Shown here one piece after another: positions 8,104 through 17,155 of a stretch of DNA of 64,000 nucleotides. The stretch is taken from positions 44,103 to 108,102 of the forward strand of contig JALHMX010000010.1 in assembly GCA_022843825.1 (NCBI GenBank), read 5' to 3'. The notes below the pieces were generated by a model. That model saw only the letters and a program-made list of their open reading frames with translations, did no database searches and was not told the origin of the DNA. A program made the translations under genes and the position numbers. The DNA is from Pseudobdellovibrionaceae bacterium. Lineage in GTDB: Bacteria; Bdellovibrionota; Bdellovibrionia; Bdellovibrionales; Bdellovibrionaceae. Each line of letters starts with the position of its first letter. Position 1 is the stretch's first letter.

Positions 8104-9099
8104 ATGAAAAAAATTGAAACCTCATTTACTAAGATGCTCGGCATCCAATACCCCATTATCGGCGCCCCAATGTTTTTAGTTTCCAATGCCGATATGGTCA
8201 TTAATATCAGCGAAGCTGGGGCCATTGGTACTTTTCCCGCCTTAAATTTCCGCCCAGTTGAAGAATATCGAAGACAACTTAAAGAAATTAAATCCCGCAC
8301 CAAAAAGCCCATTGGCGTAAATGTCATCGTCAATAAAAGCAACGCCCGCGCAAAAGACGACATTAAATACGCCTTAGAAGCTGGAGTAGAGCTTTTTATC
8401 ACATCACTGGGATCCCCTAAAGAAGTCATCCAAGAGGCCCATAAAAATGGCGCTAAGGTTATTTCTGATGTAGTTAATCTTGAACACGCGCTTAAGTGTC
8501 AAGACTTAGGAGCTGATGGAGTCATTGCCGTAGGCGCTGGTGCCGGTGGACATGCGGGCCCTATTTCACCCATTGTTCTTGTTAGTTGGCTTCAAAAAAA
8601 ACTTTCTATTCCTGTGATCGCTGCGGGGGGCGTGGCTGATGGATACACCATGGCATCGATGCTGACCCTGGGTGCGGCGGCAGTCAGTGTCGGTACACGC
8701 TTTATCGCAAGCACAGAGGCACAAATTCCGATGGATTACAAAAATGCCGTGGTCAACTCAACTCCAGAAGATATAGTCATGACAACGCGAATTTCAGGGA
8801 CTCCAGCGGCAGTCATTCGAACTCCTTATATCGATAAAATGGGCCTAGAACTTCCTTGGTATTTTAAGCTTTTAAAACAAAACAAAAGCCTTAAAAAATA
8901 TATTGTTCCCTTAATTCATTATTTAGGTTCGAAAGAGTTAGAAAAAGCAGTTCAAGGTCCTACCTGGAAAACTGTCTGGAGTGCAGGGCAAAGTGTTGGC
9001 TTAGTCGAAGAAATTTTATCCTGCGAAAAAATTATTGAAAAACTTATTCAAGAATATGACGAAGCCTTAAATAAAGCTCCGCGACTGAAATCTTACTAG
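8104..9099 (+). CDS. Nitronate monooxygenase (2-nitropropane dioxygenase family)
   Basis: A 331-residue TIM-barrel flavoprotein. The N-terminus has LGIQYPIIGAPMF, the usual start of the family. The FMN-binding loop AVGAGAGGHAGP (about 141-152) contains the family's conserved HAG motif. PVIAAGGVADG and GAAAVSVGTRF follow as the phosphate-binding strands. It oxidises alkyl nitronates with FMN and oxygen, which detoxifies compounds such as propionate-3-nitronate; relatives include enoyl-ACP reductase FabK. No SD is seen upstream. It is divergent from the DUF4442 gene with only 45 bp between, and overlaps the next convergent gene by 4 nt. Confidence 0.9.
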   Translation: MKKIETSFTKMLGIQYPIIGAPMFLVSNADMVINISEAGAIGTFPALNFRPVEEYRRQLKEIKSRTKKPIGVNVIVNKSNARAKDDIKYALEAGVELFITSLGSPKEVIQEAHKNGAKVISDVVNLEHALKCQDLGADGVIAVGAGAGGHAGPISPIVLVSWLQKKLSIPVIAAGGVADGYTMASMLTLGAAAVSVGTRFIASTEAQIPMDYKNAVVNSTPEDIVMTTRISGTPAAVIRTPYIDKMGLELPWYFKLLKQNKSLKKYIVPLIHYLGSKELEKAVQGPTWKTVWSAGQSVGLVEEILSCEKIIEKLIQEYDEALNKAPRLKSY

Positions 9100-9620
9100 T
9101 GTAACGATTTTAAATAGTCACCAAGCTCTGGGCAGCGACCTAAATTAAGCTTGCACTCTTTGATGACTCTTATGGCTTCAGCCTGAGTAATTTTACCCTC
9201 TGAAATTAAATTAAATACTTCGGTTTCTAATGGATCAGAATGCTCGTAAATTGATTTGTGCTGCGGCCACAAATTGGTCGCTTCATTTGAGCCACCAATG
9301 CTTAAAGGAATAAAGTGATCAATTTTAAAATCTGCTCGTGGCATTTCTTCGATAGTATAACCTAAATCATCATCGTAGTCCTCAATGATACGCTTCTTTA
9401 ACCCTGAGGATACGTCGCGATCACAATATTTTATTTTTTCTGAATAGCGATAGGTTGAAGAACTGGTACACAATGATCCTGGAGTCATTACTGGATGAGG
9501 CCCTTCAGGAATATGATATTTGCCATAATTGCCTGCCATCACTGCATTTGATAACATCAATACAGACGCAAAGACCGAGAGCCTTAAAGCCATTCGTTTA
9601 AATAACGATGTACTTAACAT
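9096..9620 (-). CDS. Secreted HNH-type nuclease candidate
   Basis: The protein is 174 residues from the ATG at 9620. The GGAGG that lies between an upstream ATG (9632) and this one serves as its SD, so the upper ATG is rejected. A signal peptide ends near NAVMA. The C-terminal half carries KIDHFIPLSIGGSNEATNLWPQ (split here: KIDHFIPLSIGG then SNEATNLWPQ), the DH...GG...N...NLWPQ pattern of HNH endonucleases. Six Cys in the mature part suit an exported, disulfide-bonded protein. A role in degrading external or prey DNA is inference. It overlaps the nitronate monooxygenase gene end to end by 4 nt. Confidence 0.75.
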   Translation of the reverse strand: MLSTSLFKRMALRLSVFASVLMLSNAVMAGNYGKYHIPEGPHPVMTPGSLCTSSSTYRYSEKIKYCDRDVSSGLKKRIIEDYDDDLGYTIEEMPRADFKIDHFIPLSIGGSNEATNLWPQHKSIYEHSDPLETEVFNLISEGKITQAEAIRVIKECKLNLGRCPELGDYLKSLH

Positions 9621-9720
9621 GCGAGCCTCCATAGTAAGGTATTAATGGTACCTTGTAGAAACGCCGATCCATATTACCGGCTTATATTTTGGTTCATAAA
9701 ACTTGAATTAAAAATAGCTA

Positions 9721-9762
9721 GTTAGCGTTATAGCTTGCAACAAAAAACTGATAACGCCTAAC
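9721..9762. promoter_or_regulatory. Imperfect inverted repeat in divergent intergenic region
   Basis: GTTAGCGTTAT (9721-9731) and ATAACGCCTAAC (9751-9762) are complementary apart from one extra C, with 19 bases between. The region separates the nuclease gene (minus) from the lipoprotein gene (plus). A shorter symmetry, AAGGTA/TACCTT (9636-9654), lies right before the nuclease start. Either could be a regulator site; no family is recognisable. Confidence 0.3.
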
Positions 9763-9808
9763 GCTATCCGCATTGACTAAAACATCACCACCAACGTTCA
9801 ATAGATAT

Positions 9809-10330
9809 ATGTCTTCAAAAAAGCTAAGCTGTAATTCTTTTTTAATACTGGTTTTATTGGCGGCCTTATCCACCAGTTGCAGTTTATTCGCCCCTCGCTC
9901 TGAAACACCTGAGCAACTTTTAGAGCGAGTGTCTCATCAAAGAATATTCCTGGCTCCTTATGATAAGGTATGGAGAGCCGCACATACCGCACTTAAATAC
10001 ACCATTGCTTCTGAAAACCAAGATTTTGGAACCATCGAAACTGATTTCGTAAAGGCCGTGGATGGATGGATCCCTCCTTACAAAGAACGTCCCGATTACC
10101 CAGGCGCTCGTTATAAACTGACTTTCACTTTTGCTAAGGGTGAAACCAAAGGAAAAGAATCGACCCGCGTGACCATTGAAAAAAGAATTGAGGCCTTCAG
10201 GAATATCATTTCTGACAGCCATAAAATTGATAGTGATGGCACTGAAGAAAAAGCGATTTTTTACCGAATGGAACGTGAGCTGGTTATTGCCCGCGCTATA
10301 GAGCGCGCGAACGCTGCTGAAAATAAGTAA
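9809..10330 (+). CDS. BamC/NlpB-like lipoprotein
   Basis: The protein is 173 residues from the ATG at 9809; a TTG at 9773 would add 12 residues before the signal and is less likely. The signal ends in lipobox STSC, followed by SLFAPRSETPEQLL. The body, with IFLAPYDKVWRAAHTALKY then DFGTIETDFV, follows the pattern of BamC-like lipoproteins, which have a helix-grip-like domain (VWRAL...GxIxT). BamC is an accessory part of the outer-membrane protein assembly machine. Similarity here is judged by pattern only, so membership is likely but unproven. The stop abuts the convergent small gene at 10331. Confidence 0.65.
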   Translation: MSSKKLSCNSFLILVLLAALSTSCSLFAPRSETPEQLLERVSHQRIFLAPYDKVWRAAHTALKYTIASENQDFGTIETDFVKAVDGWIPPYKERPDYPGARYKLTFTFAKGETKGKESTRVTIEKRIEAFRNIISDSHKIDSDGTEEKAIFYRMERELVIARAIERANAAENK

Positions 10331-10558
10331 CTATTTTGATAAATATCCCGAGATTTCTTTAAGCAAATATCTACGCTTTTGATTTTCTTTATAAATTTGA
10401 TCAAACTGAGCATTAATACAAGAGATTAATTGCTGAGAAGTGACCTGTTCACCTAAATCATTTAATCCCGCTGTAGAATAGGAAGATGAAGACGAAGAAC
10501 CATCCATTTCGGTGTTTGTATGAATATCTATGTGATTTAAGTTCGTTATCATTTTCAT
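10331..10558 (-). CDS. Small hypothetical protein with Ser-rich segment
   Basis: A 75-residue protein with a good SD (GAGGAT) before its ATG. It has a Ser-rich stretch (GSSSSSSYSTAG) and a C-terminal half predicted to be helical (QFDQIYKENQKRRYLLKEI). There is no signal peptide or membrane segment. It starts 23 nt after the matrixin-like lipoprotein gene on the same strand, so the two are probably co-transcribed. I do not recognise a family. Confidence 0.6.
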   Translation of the reverse strand: MKMITNLNHIDIHTNTEMDGSSSSSSYSTAGLNDLGEQVTSQQLISCINAQFDQIYKENQKRRYLLKEISGYLSK

Positions 10559-10581
10559 ATCATCCTCATTATCAAAAACAT

Positions 10582-11250
10582 TTATTTATATGCACATTTA
10601 ATACTTTCACTATCGGATTCAGATAATACTGTCCTATTCGTAAAAGCAGATAAATGCGTGACCATAACTGAGCTTCTATCTGTGGTATGCTTAAGGCCTA
10701 GAAAATGCCCAAGCTCATGCAGAACTAATGCTTCAAAGTTGTACCCATCTGAGTTTGACAAAGCATTTACTGTTCCGTCAATACCTGATGCTAAGACTAA
10801 TTGCGTAGGCTCTTGATCATAAAAAGAGAAGTTGGCTGCGTTAATTCTGATGTCAGATTCCATAATTTGATCGTCAGCCCAATAAACAGAGGTTCGCCCC
10901 TGTTCTGATTGTCGATTTGACTCCCAAGTGTGCATAAAATAAATCGCATTTTTTCCATCTTTAGTAGGACTTGCGCTGGCCTGTGATGAATCTTCAATCA
11001 CTCTAAATAATTTCTCACCGGCATGATCTTCCCAAGTTTTAATGGCTCTATATATAGCTGGTCGTAACTGCGAAGGAACACTAGAGTTAATCACCAAAGG
11101 AATAGGCTCTTTAGTTTTCCACGAAATATTCTGCCCGTAAACATTCTTAACAAAGCCACAGTCCTTAGCATCCTTGGGTTTACAGCTGACTGCCGTAAAC
11201 GCCAAAGTAGAGACTATAAGTAAAGATTTTAAAAAACCACGTTGTGCCAT
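10582..11250 (-). CDS. Matrixin-like zinc metalloprotease lipoprotein
   Basis: A 222-residue protein. The lipoprotein signal ends in lipobox AVSC (Cys23). The active site is the full metzincin motif HELGHFLGLKH (His178, Glu179, His182, His188), followed by SSVM (Met196) as the Met-turn. This places it with peptidase family M10A-like matrixins. These bacterial forms are short, secreted and often cleave matrix-type or misfolded proteins. It would be tethered to the outer membrane or periplasm. It is one of several lipid-anchored proteases in this window (also 2395 and 53662). Confidence 0.88.
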   Translation of the reverse strand: MAQRGFLKSLLIVSTLAFTAVSCKPKDAKDCGFVKNVYGQNISWKTKEPIPLVINSSVPSQLRPAIYRAIKTWEDHAGEKLFRVIEDSSQASASPTKDGKNAIYFMHTWESNRQSEQGRTSVYWADDQIMESDIRINAANFSFYDQEPTQLVLASGIDGTVNALSNSDGYNFEALVLHELGHFLGLKHTTDRSSVMVTHLSAFTNRTVLSESDSESIKCAYK

Positions 11251-11370
11251 TACCTATAGGCAATTCAACAAACTGACCAACCCAAATCAAATATATGCGT
11301 TTTAAACGTCTCATTTTAAGAATTCCCATCCCCACCGACTTTTTAAGTCTTGCGTAGAAAAAACTTCGAC

Positions 11371-11425
11371 AGGGGTCAGGCTCCCTTTCTTCACGCAGCA
11401 CGTGAAGAAAGGGAGCCTGACCCCT
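11371..11425. repeat. 55-bp palindrome, second REP-like element
   Basis: Perfect 25-bp arms (11371-11395 and 11401-11425) with a 5-base loop CAGCA. The arm reads AGGGGTCAGGCTCCCTTT and then TCTTCACG. Its outer block resembles that of the 5292 element (both have AGG..., CAG..., TCCCTTT at matching places), but the two are distinct in sequence. It lies just beyond the terminator of the TonB-dependent receptor gene, in the tail-to-head space before the metalloprotease gene. Confidence 0.85.
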
Positions 11426-11462
11426 AAAAAAAAGCCCCGGGTTTTGAGATCCGAGGCTTTTT
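11426..11462 (-). terminator. Rho-independent terminator of the TonB-dependent receptor gene
   Basis: Read on the minus strand, an 11-bp stem (AAAAGCCTCGG/CCGGGGCTTTT, one G-T pair) with a 10-base loop is followed by an eight-T run. It lies 24 bp after the receptor stop codon. The right arm of the palindromic repeat directly abuts it. Confidence 0.88.
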
Positions 11463-11485
11463 AATTCGATTATATTAAATAGAAT

Positions 11486-14035
11486 TTAGAATTTTTGGGT
11501 GTAGCTTATAAAGAACTTACGACCGTTGATATCATATAAATCTGGATTTACAACATTTGAATCACCTAAACCGTCTGCTGGATCGTATGGTGGTATAGCA
11601 TTAAGCACATTTTTAACTCCCCCACCAATTTCAGAATTACGAGAGAATTTGTACGCAGCTGCAATATCAAATTCATTCATGTCTGAAATTTTCTCGTCTA
11701 TAGTTCTGTCTTGAACATTTTGGCCCGGGATAGATCTCATTGTTAATGCATAAGTTGTTACGTCATTTTTCAAACTTAATTGCAAAGTATTTCTCCATCT
11801 CGGTTTACCCCATTCTCCTAATGTATCACGCACACCTAACCCAGGGAATGTTTCATATTTGTCCATAAAAATATACGAAAACTCGTTAGCAAAATCTAAT
11901 TGATGACCCCAAACATTATGCGCCAACACGGCATCTAATTTTAAATCCGCACCTGAAAGCTCTTGTGATGAAAGGTTTAAAGTTTTTATATTTAGAACAT
12001 CAATACGTCCATTCGGTAATCGAGTAATTTGAATACCATATTGCGCAAGATTTAAACCCTTAAGCTCTGCTTCTGTAACGGCTTCATAATCTAAAGCTAC
12101 AATGTCATTTACTTTAGTATACCAACCATCAACAGAGAAGGATATGTCGTTAGTGGGTTGAATTACTGCGCCCAAGTTAGCTGTGAATGCCTTTTCTTCT
12201 TTAAGATCACGGTTTCCACTACTAACTACGTGCCATTGGCGCGCACTACATAAATTCGGATTGTTGGCACAAGCAAAACGATCAATAAAGGTTATATAAC
12301 CATCAGACAAAGCGCCGTAAACCTCTGAAAGACTTGGTGCCTTAAATCCCGTTCCTACTGATGACCGAATTAAAACATTTGAACTTACATTATATTTTGC
12401 AGATAACTTAGGATTGATCGCCGTACCAAAGTCAGAATAATGATCGGCACGAGCTGCAATATCAACTTCAAATTTTTCAGTCAATGGGAAGCTCATTTCA
12501 ACAAACACAGATTGAACATCGCGTTTTCCCGAATCAATTGAACCAGATGATCCAATAACATCTTGAGCTACAGTTGGACGATCCGCATCTTGATCAAGTA
12601 CCTCGTTAAATACCGAAACTCCTGCCGCTACACCAATAGGACCATTCTCAATATCCATTAACTCGCCTGTAGTAATAAAATCTGCAGATAATAGTTTTGT
12701 TTTAGATTCTTGGTAAGGTTTCCAGATAGCCGAGGAAACATCTCCACGAGCTCCTGGAGCGCCTAATGGATCATGTTGATTATTCGCAACTAAACTCTGC
12801 AGCACACTTTTACGGAAAAATCCACTCTCACTACTAGATAAGCGGTAAACTTCTGAGTATCCTGCTGAAACATCATATTCCCAAATTGGACTAAAATTAC
12901 CTGTTAAACCAAACAGTGCGCTATAATTAAATTCTTTGTCTTTGTTGTCGCGGTTTCCATAATCTGTGTATCTGTAAAAAACATTTGTAGCTGCGGGCAC
13001 AGAAGTTGTTCCAGAAACTGCATAAGAAGCAGGTGTTGGTGCTAAATTCCATTCAATATCTTTATAAACAATAATATTTCGATTATAAAACTTTAACCCA
13101 GACCCTAATCTGTAGGTATAATCTGTAAACAAATTAGTTTGTGCAACTTGAGGTCGAAGCGATGCGAAGTCGTTATATTTAAAATAACAATATGATCCAT
13201 CAGAATCTGTAACCAATACATCAGCAGGACAACCCGGTTGTGCTATATAAGTTGTGCCATTATCAGTAGAATAGGTCGCAGGGCTCCCTGGGAAAGTCAC
13301 CGCATCAGCAATTAAATCACGGTCTTTACCAAAAATTTTATCTTGGTGATTGTAGCTTAATACAGCCATAAAATTTGAATTTTCTGTCTCAAAACCCGAT
13401 AAAAGTGAAACATCATATGAAGAACCACCTTTTTTTTCCATTGTCGAAAATTTCACTGCAGCTTCATTGCCTACATATCCCTTTTTAGTAACTATATTAA
13501 CTACACCGCCTAATGCATCTGTACCATATAACGCTGAAGCTCCATCTTTTAATACTTCTATACGCTCGATTGCACTTTGAGGAATAAAATTAAGATCTAC
13601 TGCTTCTGCAGCTGGATCTTTTGGTAGTTTGCGTCCGTTAAGAAGCACTAGTGTTCTTGTCGCACCCAAACCTCTCAATCCAATAGTTGTCACTGCTGCT
13701 GCATTTGAGCCTGAAGTTTCTCGACGCGCTCCAAAGGAGGCCATACTAGAGTCACGCAGACTATCTGAAGTCGATGTATTGGCAGAGTTTTTCATTCCCT
13801 CTTTGCCCACGTTGGAAACAGGATTTGCACCCTCTTTTTGAATACGCTTAATACGGCTACCGATAACTTCGACACGCTCAACGGTTTGACCTTGTGGATT
13901 GGTCGTCGTGGTGGTGGTCGCTGCTTCTTCAGCTGGTACAGACGAAGTATTTGTTGTGTTTTCCTGGGCTTGCGATACGGAATTAATGCTTAACATTAAG
14001 CCAAGGATCGCGGCGCTGGTTAGGTTTATCTTCAT
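11486..14035 (-). CDS. TonB-dependent outer-membrane receptor
   Basis: An 849-residue protein with a signal peptide ending near VSQAQ. A TonB-box-like VERVEVIGSRI (about 52-62) is followed by a plug domain (SLRDSS..., GLGATRTLVLLNGRKLP, SAIERIEVLKDGASALYG, GGVVNIVTKK) and a long 22-strand barrel ending in ISYTQKF with the usual C-terminal Phe. The length is normal. The plug/barrel type is the one used for siderophores, vitamins or sugars; the substrate cannot be read from sequence. It is divergent from tonB-exbB-exbD, which almost certainly energises it. I saw no clear Fur box in the shared upstream region. Confidence 0.93.
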   Translation of the reverse strand: MKINLTSAAILGLMLSINSVSQAQENTTNTSSVPAEEAATTTTTTNPQGQTVERVEVIGSRIKRIQKEGANPVSNVGKEGMKNSANTSTSDSLRDSSMASFGARRETSGSNAAAVTTIGLRGLGATRTLVLLNGRKLPKDPAAEAVDLNFIPQSAIERIEVLKDGASALYGTDALGGVVNIVTKKGYVGNEAAVKFSTMEKKGGSSYDVSLLSGFETENSNFMAVLSYNHQDKIFGKDRDLIADAVTFPGSPATYSTDNGTTYIAQPGCPADVLVTDSDGSYCYFKYNDFASLRPQVAQTNLFTDYTYRLGSGLKFYNRNIIVYKDIEWNLAPTPASYAVSGTTSVPAATNVFYRYTDYGNRDNKDKEFNYSALFGLTGNFSPIWEYDVSAGYSEVYRLSSSESGFFRKSVLQSLVANNQHDPLGAPGARGDVSSAIWKPYQESKTKLLSADFITTGELMDIENGPIGVAAGVSVFNEVLDQDADRPTVAQDVIGSSGSIDSGKRDVQSVFVEMSFPLTEKFEVDIAARADHYSDFGTAINPKLSAKYNVSSNVLIRSSVGTGFKAPSLSEVYGALSDGYITFIDRFACANNPNLCSARQWHVVSSGNRDLKEEKAFTANLGAVIQPTNDISFSVDGWYTKVNDIVALDYEAVTEAELKGLNLAQYGIQITRLPNGRIDVLNIKTLNLSSQELSGADLKLDAVLAHNVWGHQLDFANEFSYIFMDKYETFPGLGVRDTLGEWGKPRWRNTLQLSLKNDVTTYALTMRSIPGQNVQDRTIDEKISDMNEFDIAAAYKFSRNSEIGGGVKNVLNAIPPYDPADGLGDSNVVNPDLYDINGRKFFISYTQKF

Positions 14036-14277
14036 GATCAGTTCCTCTTTTCGTGTTTATTAACTGTCTAAATACTTTTCATGTTTGTAAAAAATTTATA
14101 GAAACGTACGCGATTGCAATAAGAAAACCAATTAAAAACCCCCCAAAAGAGTCACAATGGCACTGTTAGTCAGGTTAAATTCTGGAACATTGTTTGCTCT
14201 AATAAGGTTTTTGGTTATAGTACTGGTTCGTTTTGGAACCGCTTTTTTACTTTAAAAAAGTTGACGGGGGGATAGAG

Positions 14278-14886
14278 ATGATTACAACAAGCACATTCAA
14301 CGCTGACGACGTCGGTAACACTTCAAACAAAATTATGATGTGGGCAATGATTATTTCTGTGGCTGCACACTTAGTAGCCATCACTGCCATAAAATATAGT
14401 TACTTAATTTCATTCACTACGGCCTCAGTTACCGAAGATCATTATATCGATTTAGGTTATGAAACTTTTGACGAAGTCCCAGAGGCTCGTCCAGTTGTGA
14501 CTCGCTCAGAAGAAATTCAAGATTCAACCGGCGAAGTGCAAAGTCTGCAAAAAGAAAAAAGTAGCGAATCAACAGCTCCGTCAGATCGACCAACTTATGC
14601 CGACGTTCCTTACTATAAAATTAAACCTAAATATCCGCGGGATGCTTTAGAGTCCGGACTTGAAGGACATGTTAAGATGACTATTGATATCTTAGAAGAT
14701 GGAACCGTAGATAATATTAAAGTGACCGGCGGCGAAAAAGTTGGCGTGTTTGAATCAGCAGCAATGCGATCTGTTTCTAGATGGAGATATAAACCATTTA
14801 CAGACGCCAACGGAAATCCTATAAAAATGCAAAATTATTTAGTTCAAGTTGATTTTAAAATTAGAGATGAAATCGCATCGAATTAA
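14278..14886 (+). CDS. tonB: TonB family energy-transducing protein
   Basis: The protein is 202 residues from the ATG at 14278, which follows a GGGGGGATAGAG SD; a TTG at 14233 would add 15 unsupported residues. One N-terminal transmembrane segment (about 20-42) anchors it in the inner membrane. A linker rich in Glu, Ser and Pro (much shorter than the E. coli Pro-rich linker) crosses the periplasm. The C-terminal TonB domain shows KPKYPRDALESGLEGHVKM and SRWRYKPF. It carries proton-motive energy to outer-membrane receptors. It is followed by exbB and exbD and is divergent from the receptor at 11486. A TATAGT at about 14215 could be its -10. Confidence 0.88.
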   Translation: MITTSTFNADDVGNTSNKIMMWAMIISVAAHLVAITAIKYSYLISFTTASVTEDHYIDLGYETFDEVPEARPVVTRSEEIQDSTGEVQSLQKEKSSESTAPSDRPTYADVPYYKIKPKYPRDALESGLEGHVKMTIDILEDGTVDNIKVTGGEKVGVFESAAMRSVSRWRYKPFTDANGNPIKMQNYLVQVDFKIRDEIASN

Positions 14887-14944
14887 TTGATTAGTTTTAA
14901 AAAGTAAAAAACACCAACCACACAAGGAAAAGGAATTTAATCGA

Positions 14945-15571
14945 ATGGAATCAATGTATCAATTTGCAGAAGCTAGTGCCAATTTTATTTTATATTTCAT
15001 GGGCTTTCTAAGTATCGTAAGTCTTGCGATCATGATCGAAAGATTTTTGTCATTACGAAAAATTTCAAAAAGCAGTAAAGAAATTGGAGTTAAATTTCAA
15101 GAAATTATTAACACTCAAGATATTTCTAAAATGAAAGAATTAACGACCTATAATGACTCTATGGAAAGTCGTGCTTTAGGTTACGGTATTAACTATTTAA
15201 ATAAAAACAGCGAAGATGGCATAGATGAGTTATTTAGCTCGTACAAAACCATGGAAAAGCCGAAGCTTGAAAGAAATTTATATATTTTAGGAACGATCGC
15301 TTCAAATGCACCGTATATTGGTCTTTTAGGAACAGTTATGGGAATCATGAAGGCGTTTAACGATTTAGGAAACTCTCCTGGTCAAGGTAATGAAGTTGTT
15401 ATGGCTGGTATCGGTCACGCTTTAGTTGCAACTGCTGTTGGTCTTGCCTTAGCAATTCCTGCCGTAGTAGCATTCAACTACTTTTCTAAAAAAGTGGCCT
15501 TAATCTTATCAAATATTGATGCCACTAAAGATCTGTGCCTTTTATTCTCTAAAGCGAAAAAAGGAGCTTAA
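14945..15571 (+). CDS. exbB: ExbB/TolQ family proton channel subunit
   Basis: A 208-residue inner-membrane protein with three hydrophobic segments (about 12-30, 118-140 and 160-182). It has the family signature NAPYIGLLGTVMGIMKAF (residues about 118-135), and GIGHALVATAVGLALAIPAV in the third segment. With ExbD it forms the proton-driven motor that powers TonB. An AAGGAAT-type SD lies upstream. It is 58 nt after tonB and 2 nt before exbD, so the three form one operon. Pairing with a TonB rather than TolA/Pal supports ExbB over TolQ. Confidence 0.92.
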   Translation: MESMYQFAEASANFILYFMGFLSIVSLAIMIERFLSLRKISKSSKEIGVKFQEIINTQDISKMKELTTYNDSMESRALGYGINYLNKNSEDGIDELFSSYKTMEKPKLERNLYILGTIASNAPYIGLLGTVMGIMKAFNDLGNSPGQGNEVVMAGIGHALVATAVGLALAIPAVVAFNYFSKKVALILSNIDATKDLCLLFSKAKKGA

Positions 15572-15573
15572 TC

Positions 15574-15987
15574 ATGGCTGGCTCAGGAAACAATGACAGC
15601 GGCAGCACCATTGCCGAAATTAATATCGTACCCTTGGTCGATATCGTACTGGTTGTTTTGATTATATTTATGGTGGCAGCACCTTTGGTGATGCAACCAA
15701 AAATTGATATCTCATTACCAAAATCATCTTCAACGGATATTGATAAATCAAAGAAGCCTATGAAAATTACCGTGGGCGGACAAGGTCAAATTTTTGTGGA
15801 TAATCGAGAAATTTCCTTAGCTGATCTTAAAGATTTTTCAGCAGCTGAAGTTCAAAAAAATCCCGAAGTAAATGCCATCTTAGTTGCCGATAAAAGTGTA
15901 ACTTTAGAAATGGTGACCGATATTATCGACACTGTGAAATCGCAAGGGTTAAAGAAAGTCGCATTTAGTATTCAAAAACGTCAGTAA
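15574..15987 (+). CDS. exbD: ExbD/TolR family biopolymer transport protein
   Basis: A 137-residue protein with one transmembrane segment (about 18-40) that contains the essential proton-carrying Asp (Asp23 in NIVPLVDIVLVV). The periplasmic part has the QPKIDISLPKS and ILVADKSV patterns of the family. Partner of ExbB in energising TonB. It starts 2 nt after exbB stops and is the last gene before a strong terminator. Confidence 0.93.
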   Translation: MAGSGNNDSGSTIAEINIVPLVDIVLVVLIIFMVAAPLVMQPKIDISLPKSSSTDIDKSKKPMKITVGGQGQIFVDNREISLADLKDFSAAEVQKNPEVNAILVADKSVTLEMVTDIIDTVKSQGLKKVAFSIQKRQ

Positions 15988-16020
15988 CTTTTAGATCTTT
16001 AGATTCTTACAGCAACTCAT

Positions 16021-16052
16021 AAAAAAATACGCCTATTCAGGCGTATTTTTTT
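16021..16052. terminator. Bidirectional Rho-independent terminator
   Basis: A perfect 13-bp stem (AAAAAAATACGCC/GGCGTATTTTTTT) with loop TATTCA. A-tract and T-tract make it work in both directions. It ends tonB-exbB-exbD from the left and the 16085 lipoprotein gene from the right. Confidence 0.93.
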
Positions 16053-16084
16053 ATCTATTTATTAAAACTAAAAATTTAAGAAGG

Positions 16085-17023
16085 TTATTTTGAAGCGGCA
16101 AAATATAAGCCTGAAATCGTATCGTACCCAAGCACTCCTTTTTTATCTGGCGAAAATAGGAAAGCTCCGATCAAAGGTGTCGCTACAGTGGGAGGATTAC
16201 CCGTATCGTCATCATACCCAAAAACAAATGCACCTGTATTTGAATTATTTAAAACAACTTCACCTTGAAAGGCGCCCGATATTGAGTTTTGCCCCGTAAA
16301 CGCGGTCATTCCCACTGTCCCACCACTTCCACCTACGACGACTGAGCTAGTTGAGTCAATAGCGATAGTTCCTGAGTTATCTATATAAAAATTAACTAAA
16401 TTAGTCGTTCCGAACAAATCGGCGATAGTTGATGCGGGTAATGATGAGGCTTTTTGAGCGATAAAGAAGAAGGTGGTATCATCGCCTCCAACCATAGTGT
16501 TAAAATCAGTGGTAAAAATCACCGCTGCATTGGAAATATCATCTAAATGGGTATTATCCGAGAAATCGATACTAAAATTAACAAATCTTTTACTAGCATC
16601 GGCAATTTGAACACTATTTGTTAATATATTATAAGCCATAGATGTAAGGGTAACTTGCGCTGGTGTCGTAATAACGTTAGACGATGTTGTATAGCCAGTA
16701 ACTTGTGTTAAATAATCTATAAAAAAATTGGAAAAATAGGCTGTATTTGCATCGTTTTTATTTAAAGTGAAATGAAAAGCCATAGCATAGATATCAGCTC
16801 CATCTTTCATTAAAGCTCGACCATAATAAGCTTGTGAGGTCGACAAAGGCACAGCTAAATTTACTGACGAAACTGAATAAGCCGAAACCATAGCGTCTGC
16901 AGTAATCGGAGTTCCTACGGCAGTGAACTTATTTATTGTTCCGCCGCCGCCTCCACCTGAAGATCCGCCACCACTACACGCTGTAATTAAACCTGTTAAA
17001 ACCAAAAAAACTAACTTTTTCAT
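16085..17023 (-). CDS. Hypothetical Gly-rich lipoprotein
   Basis: A 312-residue protein with a lipoprotein signal ending in lipobox ITAC (Cys16), followed at once by a Gly/Ser spacer (SGGGSSGG...). Such a spacer is typical of lipoproteins pushed out to the outer membrane or surface. The rest is rich in Thr, Ser, Asn and aromatic residues in alternating patterns, suggesting a beta-rich fold. I recognise no domain. An AAGGAG SD lies before the ATG. It is followed by the bidirectional terminator. Role unknown. Confidence 0.75.
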   Translation of the reverse strand: MKKLVFLVLTGLITACSGGGSSGGGGGGTINKFTAVGTPITADAMVSAYSVSSVNLAVPLSTSQAYYGRALMKDGADIYAMAFHFTLNKNDANTAYFSNFFIDYLTQVTGYTTSSNVITTPAQVTLTSMAYNILTNSVQIADASKRFVNFSIDFSDNTHLDDISNAAVIFTTDFNTMVGGDDTTFFFIAQKASSLPASTIADLFGTTNLVNFYIDNSGTIAIDSTSSVVVGGSGGTVGMTAFTGQNSISGAFQGEVVLNNSNTGAFVFGYDDDTGNPPTVATPLIGAFLFSPDKKGVLGYDTISGLYFAASK

Positions 17024-17155
17024 TTTATCTCCTTAAAATTTCTTTACATTTTATATATCGGAAATATGTAAAAATATTTCCTTTACAAATTATAAGGATT
17101 ATTTATGAAAAATCATTTAAAGTTTTAAAATTGATATTTTAAGCGGCGCGTAAGC

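Noticed and set aside
8091..8429. 112-codon frame antisense to the nitronate monooxygenase
   Set aside because: Overlaps the strongly supported flavoenzyme N-terminus; no start signal.
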